DNA from: Gammaproteobacteria bacterium
Lineage (GTDB): Bacteria > Pseudomonadota > Gammaproteobacteria > SZUA-140
Length of the DNA stretch: 64,000 nt
Assembly (NCBI GenBank): GCA_016712635.1
Contig: JADJQS010000006.1
Coordinates: 372,001 to 436,000 of the forward strand
Direction of reading: 5' to 3'
Shown here piece by piece: positions 54,154-64,000 of this stretch (positions are counted from its first letter, which is position 1; every line of letters starts with the position of its first letter). The notes beneath the pieces are model-generated. The model had not been told where the DNA came from. It worked only from the letters and a program-made list of their open reading frames with translations, and did not search any database. Both the position numbers and the translations under genes were made by a program.

Positions 54154-54373
54154 TCTCCATACAGGCCGATCCCCTCCGGCCCGTATGCATGGAGCAGAAT
54201 CACCTGATTTCGAAGGCCGGATCCGATGTGATTCGGCGGCTGGCGCGCGCGAATTGAGGACAACGCCGGTAAACGGCAGTGGCGCGCAGGGCGAATATCC
54301 CGCCTTTTCCGCCATACTATTCAGAATATGGGCTTTGACTGCCCGCACATTAACCCTTTCTCGTGTCCTTGTG

Positions 54374-55324
54374 ATGTCCGCACCTCTCGAACGCAGGCCG
54401 CTGGCGCTGTTCCTGGCGGGCCCAACCACTACCGGCAAGACCGATCTCGCCGTGGAGATCGCGGCGCGGTTTGCCTGCGACATCATCAGCGTGGACTCGG
54501 CCATGATCTATCGCGGCATGGACATAGGGACGGCCAAGCCCGATCGCGACCTGCTGAATATCGCTCCCCACCATCTGATTGATATCTGCGATCCGTCCGA
54601 GAGTTATTCCGCCGCGCGATTCCGCGCCGATGCCCTCGAGGTGATTCACGGGGTCCACGCGCAGGGCCGGATTCCGCTGCTGGTCGGCGGCACTATGCTG
54701 TATTTCGAGGCGCTCGAACGCGGACTTTCCCGGCTGCCCGGCGCGGATGCCGGAATACGGGATCGGCTGGTGCTGGAGGCTCGTGAACTGGGCTGGGGAG
54801 TTCTGCACGAACGGCTGTCCCGCGTCGATCCGGCGGCGGCTATCCGCATACATCCCAACGACCCCCAGCGCATCCAGCGCGCGCTCGAGGTCCATGAGCT
54901 GACCGGCCGCGCCATGAGCGAACTGATGGCCGAGCGGGATGCTGAACCGTTTGCCTGTCATGCGGTCAAAATTCACATCGAGGTGAGCGACCGTGTCCAG
55001 TTGCACGAGCGGATCGAACGCAGGTTCCGCGACATGATGGCGAAGGGATTGCTGGAGGAAGTCGAATGCCTGCATCGACGCGGCGACCTGCATGCCGGGC
55101 TGCCGTCGATCCGGGCCGTGGGCTACCGGCAGCTGTGGCATCATCTGGATGGCGGGTCGACGCGGGAAACCGCCATCGATCAGGCCATTACGGCGACGCG
55201 TCAGCTGGCGAAGCGGCAACTCACCTGGTTGCGTTCGGAGCAGTGCGACGCCGGTTTCGACAGTTCTGACTCGAAAATTAGGGAAAAGGTATTGAAATAC
55301 GTCGATGCGGCCACACATTACTAA
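54374..55324 (+). CDS. miaA: tRNA dimethylallyltransferase
   Basis: 316 residues from the ATG at 54374, the same as E. coli. P-loop 'LAGPTTTGKTDLAVEIA', 'DIISVDSAMIYRGMDIGTAKP' (dimethylallyl site Asp), 'HHLIDICDPSESYSAARF', 'LVGGTMLYFEAL' and 'NDPQRIQRALEV' are all typical. It isopentenylates A37 in tRNAs that read UNN codons. The tRNA-Ser(TGA) just upstream has the A36-A37-A38 it needs. First gene of the hfq-hfl cluster. Confidence 0.96.
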   Translation: MSAPLERRPLALFLAGPTTTGKTDLAVEIAARFACDIISVDSAMIYRGMDIGTAKPDRDLLNIAPHHLIDICDPSESYSAARFRADALEVIHGVHAQGRIPLLVGGTMLYFEALERGLSRLPGADAGIRDRLVLEARELGWGVLHERLSRVDPAAAIRIHPNDPQRIQRALEVHELTGRAMSELMAERDAEPFACHAVKIHIEVSDRVQLHERIERRFRDMMAKGLLEEVECLHRRGDLHAGLPSIRAVGYRQLWHHLDGGSTRETAIDQAITATRQLAKRQLTWLRSEQCDAGFDSSDSKIREKVLKYVDAATHY

Positions 55325-55446
55325 GCGCAGGTCAGGTGATACAATATCCCACTGGGGTACCAGGATAGGGATATCACTATGTGGCGTCCTGTCATCGTTC
55401 GTAACATCGGATGCTGAGAAGAATACAAACAATAAGGAGAATTAAA

Positions 55447-55695
55447 ATGGCGAAAGGACAGAGTCTGCAAGACCCTTTCCTGAATGCATTGCGCAAAGAG
55501 CATGTCCCGGTGTCCATCTATCTGGTCAACGGCATCAAGTTACAGGGACAGGTGGAATCATTCGACCAGTTCGTCGTGCTGCTGAAGAATTCGGTGAGCC
55601 AGATGGTCTACAAGCACGCGATTTCCACCATCGTTCCCTCGCGCAATATCAAGACGCCTTTTGCGGATGATTCACAAAGCGGCGGCGATGACTGA
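55447..55695 (+). CDS. hfq: RNA chaperone Hfq
   Basis: 82 residues from the ATG at 55447 with AAGGAG nine bases upstream. 'AKGQSLQDPFLNALRKEHVPVSIYLVNGIKLQGQVESFDQFVVLLKN' region is the Sm1 motif, 'YKHAISTIVPSRNI' Sm2 with the KH of the proximal RNA site. The short Ser/Gly/Asp-rich tail is like that of non-enteric Hfq. It forms a hexameric ring that pairs small RNAs with mRNAs. Confidence 0.97.
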   Translation: MAKGQSLQDPFLNALRKEHVPVSIYLVNGIKLQGQVESFDQFVVLLKNSVSQMVYKHAISTIVPSRNIKTPFADDSQSGGDD

Positions 55696-55721
55696 TTGTC
55701 GCGGCAGGGGTTCCTGCGCGC

Positions 55722-57137
55722 TTGTTTGACAGACCTCAAAGCGGGACGCGGGCGGTACTCGTACATCTGGGTTTGCGCTCCCGGCTCTCATGGGAAGCTG
55801 CAGGCAGCTTCGAACAGCTGGCCACCTCGGCAGGCGTCACCCCCGTCGGCGAAATCCGCGGCGTACGTGACAGGCCGGATCCCAAGCTGTTCGTCGGGTC
55901 CGGCAAGGCTGATGAAATCCTCGCGACGGTCAAGAATAACAAGGCCGAGGTGGTCCTCTTCAATCACGAGCTCACCCCGGTGCAGGAGCGCAATCTCGAG
56001 CGTCACCTGAGCTGCCGGGTCGTCGATCGGACCGGCCTGATCCTGGATATCTTTGCACAGCGCGCCCGCACCTTCGAGGGCAAGCTGCAGGTCGAGCTCG
56101 CGCAACTCCAGCATCTCGCGACGCGCCTGGTGCGCGGGTGGTCTCACCTCGAGCGGCAGAAGGGCGGCATCGGCCTGCGCGGTCCGGGCGAAACCCAGCT
56201 CGAACTCGACCGTCGCCTGATCGGCCGGCGGATAAAGCAGCTGCACAAGCGCCTTGACAAGGTGCGACGCCACCGTCAGCTGAGCCGCAGCGCCCGCCGC
56301 AAGGCGACCGTGCCGGCGGTATCACTGGTGGGATACACCAATACCGGGAAGTCCACGCTGTTCAACCGCCTCACCGGCGCCGGGGTCTACGCGGCGGACC
56401 AGCTCTTCGCCACTCTTGATCCCACCCTGCGGCGGCTGGATCTTGCAGGCTTCGGACATGTCGTGCTCGCCGATACAGTTGGCTTCATCAATGACCTGCC
56501 CCCGGACCTCATCGCCGCGTTCCGCGCCACGCTGGAGGAGACCCAGGCGGCCGATCTGCTGCTCCATGTGATCGATTCACAGGACGAGGAACACGCGGCG
56601 CAGATCTCCGAAGTCAACCAGGTACTGCGGGACATCGGCGCGGGCGATATCCCGCAGATCGAGGTCTATAACAAGATAGATCTCGGGGCGGATCCGGTCG
56701 CGCGGATCGACCGCGACGCGGAGGGCATGCCGACACGGGTGTGGCTTTCGGCGCGCGACGGCCGCGGAATCGAGTTGCTGCAGCAGGCGATCCAGGAGCG
56801 GTTGCTGTCGCCGTCCGGAGCGGGGGCCGTGCAGGATGCGGCCGCCGGGCCGGCGGCGAGATCACTGCGCGCGCAGGTCAGGCTGGCCCCGGCCGCGGGG
56901 CGCATACGCGCCAAGCTGTACGAGTGGAATGTGGTCCGCGACGAACGCGTCACCGAAGGCGGGGAATGGATCATCGAGGTGATATTGAGGCCGGATATGT
57001 TAGGATACCTGCAGCGCCAGCCAGGTTGCCGCGTGGTCATCGAGGGAAGACGCGCGAACGCTGAGGAGCTTGCGGGGAGTCTGGCGGCACCATACAATCA
57101 GCCACCGTGCAAAACAATACAGATGGACGAATCGTGA
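55722..57137 (+). CDS. hflX: GTPase HflX
   Basis: 471 residues, TTG start 26 bases after hfq. The HflX N-domain ('VHLGLRSRLSWEAAGSFEQLA', 'FVGSGKADEILATVKNNKAEVVLFNHELTPVQERNLERHL') and the glycine-rich 'GGIGLRGPGETQLELDRRLI' come first. The GTPase core has G1 'LVGYTNTGKSTLFNRLTG', G3 'LADTVGFI' and G4 'VYNKIDL'. It splits stalled 70S ribosomes under stress. The C-terminal domain is normal. The hflK start follows nine bases after the stop. Confidence 0.95.
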   Translation: MFDRPQSGTRAVLVHLGLRSRLSWEAAGSFEQLATSAGVTPVGEIRGVRDRPDPKLFVGSGKADEILATVKNNKAEVVLFNHELTPVQERNLERHLSCRVVDRTGLILDIFAQRARTFEGKLQVELAQLQHLATRLVRGWSHLERQKGGIGLRGPGETQLELDRRLIGRRIKQLHKRLDKVRRHRQLSRSARRKATVPAVSLVGYTNTGKSTLFNRLTGAGVYAADQLFATLDPTLRRLDLAGFGHVVLADTVGFINDLPPDLIAAFRATLEETQAADLLLHVIDSQDEEHAAQISEVNQVLRDIGAGDIPQIEVYNKIDLGADPVARIDRDAEGMPTRVWLSARDGRGIELLQQAIQERLLSPSGAGAVQDAAAGPAARSLRAQVRLAPAAGRIRAKLYEWNVVRDERVTEGGEWIIEVILRPDMLGYLQRQPGCRVVIEGRRANAEELAGSLAAPYNQPPCKTIQMDES

Positions 57138-57145
57138 ACGGAGCT

Positions 57146-58369
57146 ATGAAGTTACCGATGGCATGGAATGAACCGGGGGGATCCAAGGGCAAGGACCCGT
57201 GGGGAACCCAGGGAGACAAGCAGGGTCCACCCGACCTGGACGAGATCGTCCGCAAGCTGCAGGACAAGTTCAACGGGCTGTTCGGCGGCAAACGCGCAGG
57301 CAAGGGTGGCGGCACGACGGGCCCGGGACGCGTGTCGTCGTTCGGGATCAGCACCATTTTGCTGATCGTGCTGGTCCTGTGGGGCCTGTCAGGCATCTAT
57401 ACGATTCACGAAGGAAACCGCGGCGTGGTGCTGCGCTTCGGCAACTATCACGAGACCACCGAGGCGGGCCTGCACTGGCACCTGCCCTTTCCGGTTGAAA
57501 CCGTCGACGTGGTGAACGTCGAGGAGATCCGTACCGCCGAGATCGGCTATCGTTCGGGGCTCGGCGGCCAGGGTTCACGCACGATGGCGCGCGAGGCCCT
57601 GATGCTGACCCAGGATGAGAACATAATCGACATAAAACTCGCCATCCAGTACAAGGTCAAGGACGCGAAGGATTATCTGTTCAACGTATCCAACCCCGAC
57701 CTGACCCTGCACCAGTCGGCTGAAAGCGCCCTGCGCGAGACGATCGGCAAGAGCAAGATGGACTTCGTATTGACCGAGGGACGCACCGAGATAGTCATGC
57801 GCACCGAGGCGCTCACACAGGAAATCCTCGACCGTTACCAGGCCGGCCTTCTGGTCACCAGCGTCAACATGCAGGACGCGCAGCCGCCGGAGCAGGTACA
57901 GGATGCCTTCAACGACGCCGTCAAGGCGCGTGAGGATGAGGAGCGACTGCGGAACGAGGCACAGACCTACTCCAACGACATCATCCCGAAGGCTCGCGGT
58001 CAGGCCGCGCGCATGCTGGAAGAGGCCAATGCCTACAAGGCGCAGGTCATCGCAGAGGCGGAGGGCGAGGCGAGCCGCTTCACACAGATTCTCACCGAGT
58101 ACAAGCAGGCTCCCGAGGTGACGCGCGAGCGCATCTATCTCGACGCGGTCAGTTCGATCATGAGCAACACCAGCAAGGTGGTCATCGATGTCAAGGATGG
58201 CAACAATCTGCTCTATCTGCCTCTGGATCGCCTGATCACCCCGGAAGGCAGGCGCGATCTGACCACCGACTCGTCCGGTGAACAGGGGCGCGCCGGAGCC
58301 GCTGCGTCCGGAGAAGATCCTTCGGTCGATCGGTCCCGCACGAGTCTGCGCAGCAGGGAGACGCGCTGA
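57146..58369 (+). CDS. hflK: FtsH-modulator HflK
   Basis: 407 residues from the ATG at 57146; the second ATG at 57158 gives 'MAWNEPGG', which matches the E. coli start and may be the true one. A Gly/Lys-rich cytosolic part ('GPPDLDEIVRKLQDKFNGLFGG'), one helix ('ISTILLIVLVLWGLSGIYTI'), then a band-7/SPFH domain ('GNRGVVLRFGNYHETTEAGLHWHLPFPVE'). With HflC it builds a large cage around FtsH in the inner membrane, restraining proteolysis. hflC starts inside its stop codon. Confidence 0.95.
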   Translation: MKLPMAWNEPGGSKGKDPWGTQGDKQGPPDLDEIVRKLQDKFNGLFGGKRAGKGGGTTGPGRVSSFGISTILLIVLVLWGLSGIYTIHEGNRGVVLRFGNYHETTEAGLHWHLPFPVETVDVVNVEEIRTAEIGYRSGLGGQGSRTMAREALMLTQDENIIDIKLAIQYKVKDAKDYLFNVSNPDLTLHQSAESALRETIGKSKMDFVLTEGRTEIVMRTEALTQEILDRYQAGLLVTSVNMQDAQPPEQVQDAFNDAVKAREDEERLRNEAQTYSNDIIPKARGQAARMLEEANAYKAQVIAEAEGEASRFTQILTEYKQAPEVTRERIYLDAVSSIMSNTSKVVIDVKDGNNLLYLPLDRLITPEGRRDLTTDSSGEQGRAGAAASGEDPSVDRSRTSLRSRETR

Positions 58370-59238
58370 TGGCACAGAACAAAATGTATATCCTGGTCGC
58401 GCTGGTGGCAGTGGCGCTGGGCCTCATGTCCTCCGCGTTCACCGTGAAGGAATGGGAGCGGGCGATCCTGTTTCAATTTGGCGAAGTGGTGCGTACAGAT
58501 TACAAACCGGGCCTGCACTTCAAGATACCGGTCATCAACAACGTGAGGAAGTTCGACGGCCGCGTCATGACGCTCGACGCCGAACCTGAACGCTACCTCA
58601 CCGCTGAAAAGAAGAACCTGATCGTCGACGCATTCGTCAAGTGGCGCATCGACGACATCAAGCAGTATTACACCGCCATGGGCGGCGATGCGGAGCGCAC
58701 CAATCTGCGCCTGTCGCAGATCATCAAGGACGGACTGCGTGCCGAATTCGGCAAACGCACCATCCAGGAAGTGGTCTCCGGGGAACGCAAGGAGGTCATG
58801 GAGGTGCTGGCGGTGAACACCGAGGCCCAGGCCAAGAACTTCGGCATCCGCGTCGTTGACGTCCGCATCAAGCGCATCGACCTGCCCGAGGACATCAGTA
58901 CCTCGGTCTACCGCCGCATGGAGGCCGAGCGTGCGCGCGTGGCCAAGGATCTGCGTTCGCGCGGCGCCGAAGCGGCCGAGCGCATCCGCGCGGATGCGGA
59001 TCGCCAGCGCACCGTGATTGTGGCCGAGGCCTATCGGGAGTCTGAACAGATGCGCGGCGAGGGCGATGCCAAGGCTTCCGACCTGTACGCCACCGCGTTC
59101 AAGCGCGATCCGGAGTTCTTCTCGTTTTACCGCAGCATCAACGCCTACCGCGATTCGTTCAAGGACAAGGGGGATGTGCTGCTGATAGAGCCGGACAGCG
59201 ACTTCTTCAAATACTTCAAGGACTCGAAGGGGAAGTAG
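58369..59238 (+). CDS. hflC: FtsH-modulator HflC
   Basis: 289 residues (E. coli: 334). N-terminal helix ('MYILVALVAVALGLMSSAF'), then SPFH ('VKEWERAILFQFGEVVRTDYKPGLHFKIP', 'YLTAEKKNLIVDAFVKWRIDD') and a helical region rich in charged residues ('AERARVAKDLRSRGAEAAERIRADADRQRTV'). Partner of HflK in the FtsH holo-complex. TGATG overlap with hflK couples the two. Confidence 0.95.
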   Translation: MAQNKMYILVALVAVALGLMSSAFTVKEWERAILFQFGEVVRTDYKPGLHFKIPVINNVRKFDGRVMTLDAEPERYLTAEKKNLIVDAFVKWRIDDIKQYYTAMGGDAERTNLRLSQIIKDGLRAEFGKRTIQEVVSGERKEVMEVLAVNTEAQAKNFGIRVVDVRIKRIDLPEDISTSVYRRMEAERARVAKDLRSRGAEAAERIRADADRQRTVIVAEAYRESEQMRGEGDAKASDLYATAFKRDPEFFSFYRSINAYRDSFKDKGDVLLIEPDSDFFKYFKDSKGK

Positions 59239-59304
59239 CGCCATCGCCTGACGCGGGCATGGGCGAGTCAGGGATTTCCGGACAACGGGGAACGGGCGGA
59301 CTCG

Positions 59305-59490
59305 ATGTGGCAGGATGTGGCCGGTGCGGTTGCCCTGATCCTGGTGATAGAGGGCATTCTGCCGTTCATCAACCCGGCGGCGACGCGGCGCGCCCTGCTG
59401 ACGCTGGCGAGAATGGATGACCATGCCTTGCGTTTTGCGGGCCTCACCTGCATGCTCGCGGGCGTGATCATACTGTACCTCATAAGGTGA
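59305..59490 (+). CDS. DUF2065 (YjeT-like) small membrane protein
   Basis: 61 residues with two hydrophobic helices ('VAGAVALILVIEGILPFI', 'LTCMLAGVIILYLI'), the standard DUF2065 protein that sits between hflC and hisZ/purA in many gammaproteobacteria. Function unknown; position suggests a link to membrane protein quality control. Confidence 0.85.
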   Translation: MWQDVAGAVALILVIEGILPFINPAATRRALLTLARMDDHALRFAGLTCMLAGVIILYLIR

Positions 59491-59514
59491 GTTCTATACC
59501 TCATCAGGTGAGTT
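59476..59514. repeat. Short tandem repeat at the 3' end of the DUF2065 gene
   Basis: Two 18-base copies (17 identical) with a 21-base period. The first codes for the protein's last residues and stop; the second lies just after it. Probably a local duplication. Confidence 0.6.
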
Positions 59515-59575
59515 GCCGCCGGAGGCGGGCGGGCCGAATGCCGCCGCCGTTCACTGACTTGTTCACAGATCGCGC

Positions 59576-60793
59576 ATGAAAGAATCCCGCCTGGAAGCCG
59601 CCGCCAACCGCTGGGTCCTCCCCGACGGGGTGGATGAATATCTGCCGCCGGAGGCGGAGGCGCTGGAACGGTTGCGCCGCGAACTGCTCGACATGCTCCG
59701 CGGCTGGGGCTACGAGCTTGTCATCCCGCCGCTGATCGAATATCTGGAATCGCTGCTCGTAGGCGCCGGCCACGATCTCGAACTCGAGACCTTCAAGCTC
59801 ATCGACCAGGCCACCGGGCGGTTGCTCGGTGTGCGCGCCGACATGACGCCGCAGGCGGCGCGGATCGACGCCCACCAGCTGATGCGCAACACCCCGGTCC
59901 GCCTGTGCTACCTGGACTCGGTCCTGCACACGCGCCGCAACGGCTTCGCCAGTTCGCGTAATCCACTTCAGCTCGGCGCCGAACTCTACGGCCACGCCGG
60001 CATCGAGAGTGACATCGAGATGCTGCGCCTGATGGTGCGCTGTCTGCGGGTCGCGGGACTCACGTCGTTTTACGTCGACATCGGCCATGTCGGCATCTTT
60101 CGCGCGCTGGCGCGCGAGGCCGGACTGGAGGAGGGGCGCGAAGCGACCCTGTTCGACGCCCTCCAGCGCAAGGCCAAGCCGGAAATCGAGGCGTTCCTCG
60201 CCGATGGCACCATCACAGACCGCCACCGCCGCATGCTGACCGCGCTGGTCGACTTGAACGGCCACACCGACGTCCTCGACGAGGCGCGCGCGACGTTCAA
60301 GTCCGCGGGCCGGGACGTGCACCTCGCGCTGGACAACCTGCAGCAGATGGCGGCCGCGGCGCAATGCCAGTTCGCGAGCATCAATCTGCACTATGATCTC
60401 GCCGAACTGCGTGGCTACCGCTACCAGTCCGGAGTGGTCTTCGCAGCCTTCGCCTCCGGCTTTGGCCAGGAGATCGCGCGCGGCGGGCGGTATGACGAGA
60501 TCGGCCGCCTATTCGGCCGCACCCGGCCCGCCACCGGCTTCAGCACCGACCTCAAGACCCTGCTGGCGCTGTCCCCCGGCGTGAACGGACCGAAGCAGGC
60601 GATCCTGTCGCCCCCGTGGAGCGATGACGACGAATTGCGCAAGCTGATACGCAGTCTGCGCGCCGAAGGCGAGCGGGTCATCTACACCCTGCCGGGACAG
60701 TCCCTGGACCTGGTCGAAATGGGCTGCGACCGGGTGATCGAGCGCCGCGACGGCCGCTGGACGGTGGTTGCGGCCGGCGCGCCGCCGGTATAA
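59576..60793 (+). CDS. hisZ: ATP phosphoribosyltransferase regulatory subunit
   Basis: 405 residues, a class II synthetase-like (HisRS paralogue) fold: 'LPDGVDEYLPPEAEALERLRREL', 'LIDQATGRLLGVRADMTPQAARIDAH', 'FASGFGQEIARGGRYDEIGRLFG'. It lacks tRNA-charging function and activates the short form of HisG for the first step of histidine synthesis. hisG is not in the window. A typical neighbour of purA and the hfl genes in non-enteric gammaproteobacteria. Confidence 0.93.
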   Translation: MKESRLEAAANRWVLPDGVDEYLPPEAEALERLRRELLDMLRGWGYELVIPPLIEYLESLLVGAGHDLELETFKLIDQATGRLLGVRADMTPQAARIDAHQLMRNTPVRLCYLDSVLHTRRNGFASSRNPLQLGAELYGHAGIESDIEMLRLMVRCLRVAGLTSFYVDIGHVGIFRALAREAGLEEGREATLFDALQRKAKPEIEAFLADGTITDRHRRMLTALVDLNGHTDVLDEARATFKSAGRDVHLALDNLQQMAAAAQCQFASINLHYDLAELRGYRYQSGVVFAAFASGFGQEIARGGRYDEIGRLFGRTRPATGFSTDLKTLLALSPGVNGPKQAILSPPWSDDDELRKLIRSLRAEGERVIYTLPGQSLDLVEMGCDRVIERRDGRWTVVAAGAPPV

Positions 60794-60844
60794 GGTACGC
60801 ACCGGCGCAACAGGGGTATTTGCCAGACGATACGGGCGGGGCAA

Positions 60845-62155
<1,311 letters not shown>

Positions 62156-62484
62156 CCGGCGCCGAACAACGCATAGTGCGCGGGTATTCCATGTCTCTGC
62201 GCGTTGTACCCCGCATTAATCGATCATAGTCCGCAGACATAACCCCTGCGTCAGTTTTTCGCGCGTCTGCCACATCTGTGCCGCAGCGAGTGTTGCATTA
62301 AGTACGGCCGCCGTGCATAATGCGAATCCTTCTCATTAATGTTATTGTTATGCAGGGGATCTTTCATTGAGTACCGTTGATGCATGCCGGCCGGGATTCC
62401 GGTCCGGCCTTCGATCAGTATTGCGCAGAGGCGCCGTATCGGGGCCGCGGCATCAATTCGGCTGCGCCAGCGGGTTCGGTCGCG
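62156..62484. other. Intergenic region upstream of hemP
   Basis: Carries the Fur box at 62321-62335 and AT-rich promoter sequence around 62330-62350. The frame open from 62380 adds about 35 codons to hemP but is not needed for the family. Confidence 0.4.
62321..62335. promoter_or_regulatory. Fur box
   Basis: TGCGAATCCTTCTCA matches the 7-1-7 inverted-repeat Fur consensus TGATAATnATTATCA at 11 of 14 positions and has the GAAT...TTCTCA form seen in many Fur sites. It precedes hemP and a TonB-dependent receptor, both usually Fur-repressed. Confidence 0.65.
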
Positions 62485-62664
62485 ATGCGTGATACCGAAC
62501 GGACTTTGTCATCCTCCAGGGCTGCCGGACCGAAGCCGGTCGAGCCGCGCTCGATCGAGAGCGGTGAGCTCCTCGGTGCATCGAGCCAGGTGTTCATACT
62601 TCACGCGGGCCATGTATACACGCTGCGCCGGATCAAGGAGAACAAATTGATACTTACCAAGTGA
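62485..62664 (+). CDS. hemP: Hemin uptake protein HemP
   Basis: 59 residues from the ATG at 62485 (an in-frame start at 62380 is possible). 'SGELLGASSQVFILHAGHVYTLRRIKENKLILTK' is the HemP domain, always ending in a 'KLILTK'-like tail, found in short proteins next to haem or siderophore receptors. Small, cytosolic, role in haem uptake or in activating the receptor gene known in some species. The receptor follows 119 bases downstream. Confidence 0.8.
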   Translation: MRDTERTLSSSRAAGPKPVEPRSIESGELLGASSQVFILHAGHVYTLRRIKENKLILTK

Positions 62665-62783
62665 TGCGACCGAGCAAGACAAGATAAACAGCAAGCATGT
62701 TCATCACCAGCCAGCCACCCAGGGCATACGTCCCAGGCAGTCAGCCATGATGATAATTAAATCCATCAAAGGAGACTGCACCG

Positions 62784-64000
62784 ATGCATGCCTTACCCGA
62801 TCACCTGAAAGCCCTGCGCCCTCTCGTGCGCGCCGTCCGGATCTCCCAGACCCTGGCAGGCGCCAGGACGGAGGCGGTGGATGACCGCCTGTCTCGCAGG
62901 GCCACACCGGCCCGGATGCTCCCGCTGGCAGCCATGATGATGGCCGGGTTGTCGTTCAACGCCGCTGCCGATGACGCCACAAACAGCGCCGAAGGCGGCG
63001 TACAGCTGCCGGAGGTCAACGTGAGCGCCGACGCGGAGGTATCGCAGGACGGCTATCAGGCAACCACAACGCGCGTCGGCAGGACACCGCAGAATCCGCA
63101 CGAGGTTCCCCAGGCCGTGACCACGGTGACGCGGACGCTGATGGATGAACAGAAGGCCGGCTCCCTGCGCGAGGCCTTGCGCAACGTCTCCGGCCTTACC
63201 TTCAATGCGGCGGAGGGCGGCCGTGCCGGGGATAATATGATGCTGCGCGGATTCTACACCTACGGTGACATGTACCTGGACGGCATGCGCGACACCGCCC
63301 AGTACAACCGCGAGATCTTCAATCTCGAGCAGATCGACGTGCTGCGCGGCGCCGGCGCCATGCTGTTCGGGCGCGGCCAGGCCGGCGGCGTGATCAACCA
63401 GGTGAGCAAGGTTCCGTATCTCGCCGACCGTAACAGCGTCGGCGCCAGCGTGGGCACCGATGATTATCGGCAGTTGACCGGCGACTTCAACAAGCGACTC
63501 GGCGACACCATGGCGCTGAGGGTGAACCTGATGACGCGCGACGAGGGCAGCTGGCGTTCCAATCCGGCCAACGGGGACGAGCCCGAGATCCACCGCGACG
63601 GCGTTGCCGGCAGCTTCGGTTATGGGCTCGGCACCGCCAACGAGTTCATCATCAGCCATGTACGCACGGAAACCGACGACATCCCGGACTACGGATTTCC
63701 CTTCGATGCGACCACGCGTGGGCCGACCGAAAACTTTGAACCCGACACCTACTGGGGCACAGACCTGAACTTCGACGAAAGCGAAACGAACGTCTCGACC
63801 GCGACCTACACGCACCGGTTCTCCTCCGACACTGCGTGGCGCACCCAGCTGCGCAAGGGCGATTACGAGCGCAGCTACTGGGCGCGTACGCCCAGCGCAA
63901 CGCAGGCACCGAACGCAGAGGGCATCGTTCTCGGCGGTGGCGGCAATCCCAATGCCGGGCCGACCCGCATGATGGACTACGAGACCCTGGCCCTGCAGTC
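62784..64000 (+). CDS. TonB-dependent siderophore receptor (partial, cut by window end)
   Basis: About 405 codons are visible from an ATG at 62784 with AAGGAG nine bases upstream; the gene runs off the window. A long leader with a hydrophobic segment ('LPLAAMMMAGLSFNAAA') is followed by a likely TonB box and plug: 'LPEVNVSADAEV', 'TRVGRTPQNPHEVPQAVTTVTRTLMDEQ', 'LREALRNVSGLTFNAAEGGRAGDNMMLRGF', 'IDVLRGAGAMLFGRGQAGGVINQVSK'. The barrel then begins. The leader before the hydrophobic stretch (~50 residues) is unusually long. Imports an iron complex across the outer membrane with TonB energy; ligand unknown. Confidence 0.88.
   Translation, partial: MHALPDHLKALRPLVRAVRISQTLAGARTEAVDDRLSRRATPARMLPLAAMMMAGLSFNAAADDATNSAEGGVQLPEVNVSADAEVSQDGYQATTTRVGRTPQNPHEVPQAVTTVTRTLMDEQKAGSLREALRNVSGLTFNAAEGGRAGDNMMLRGFYTYGDMYLDGMRDTAQYNREIFNLEQIDVLRGAGAMLFGRGQAGGVINQVSKVPYLADRNSVGASVGTDDYRQLTGDFNKRLGDTMALRVNLMTRDEGSWRSNPANGDEPEIHRDGVAGSFGYGLGTANEFIISHVRTETDDIPDYGFPFDATTRGPTENFEPDTYWGTDLNFDESETNVSTATYTHRFSSDTAWRTQLRKGDYERSYWARTPSATQAPNAEGIVLGGGGNPNAGPTRMMDYETLALQ

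Overview
The window is a gammaproteobacterial chromosome segment. Two gene orders typical of that class are present almost complete: thrS-infC-rpmI-rplT-pheS-pheT-ihfA-merR-tRNA-Pro, and miaA-hfq-hflX-hflK-hflC-DUF2065-hisZ-purA. High G+C over most of the window, GTG/TTG starts, many c-type cytochromes and a PEP-CTERM-linked exopolysaccharide locus suggest an environmental, possibly chemolithotrophic or metal-respiring member, perhaps near Chromatiales. The species is not identified.

Layout. 1-14.5 kb is an exopolysaccharide locus, with an AT-rich and decayed left part. It holds a secreted lyase-like protein (cut by the window edge), GT2, GT4 and GT8-type glycosyltransferases, a DUF579-type sugar O-methyltransferase-like gene, a PglK/MsbA-type ABC exporter, a DegT/DnrJ-type aminotransferase, a Wza-like export lipoprotein and a beta-barrel. 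It also holds gene remnants: an epimerase/sulfotransferase chimera, a GT4 tail, a flippase-like tail and the C-terminal signal of a PEP-CTERM protein. 15-17.2 kb carries small or poorly known genes (TolA-like, PAS-like, SAP-like). 17.2-28.3 kb is housekeeping: aspartate aminotransferase, uvrB, tRNA-Val, the thrS-pheT translation cluster, ihfA, a MerR regulator and tRNA-Pro.

28.3-33 kb has a porin with a strong terminator, a SEC-C/YkgJ-type zinc protein and a MOCOS-like class V aminotransferase. 33-41.3 kb is the most distinctive part. A decaheme MtrA-like cytochrome and an MtrB/PioB-like barrel form a predicted electron conduit through the outer membrane. It is flanked by an HDOD-GGDEF protein and a transmembrane diguanylate cyclase with a haem-like Cys motif, then a tetraheme cytochrome c554-like protein and a small barrel. 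41.3-49.1 kb mixes metabolism and redox functions (2-hydroxyacid dehydrogenase, ccdA, APS reductase cysH, msrA, serS, cysG). 49-54 kb has a SlyD-like isomerase, an FTR1-type iron permease preceded by a free copy of its own periplasmic domain, a very histidine-rich protein and a YccA-family membrane protein. 54-62 kb is the tRNA-Ser/miaA-hfq-hfl-hisZ-purA cluster. The right edge starts a Fur-regulated haem/siderophore uptake unit (hemP and a TonB-dependent receptor, cut by the window end).

Four genes (two glycosyltransferases, the EPS barrel, and uvrB) are broken by single-base indels, three of them in short G/C runs. Because uvrB is a conserved housekeeping gene, some or all of these may be sequence errors rather than real mutations.
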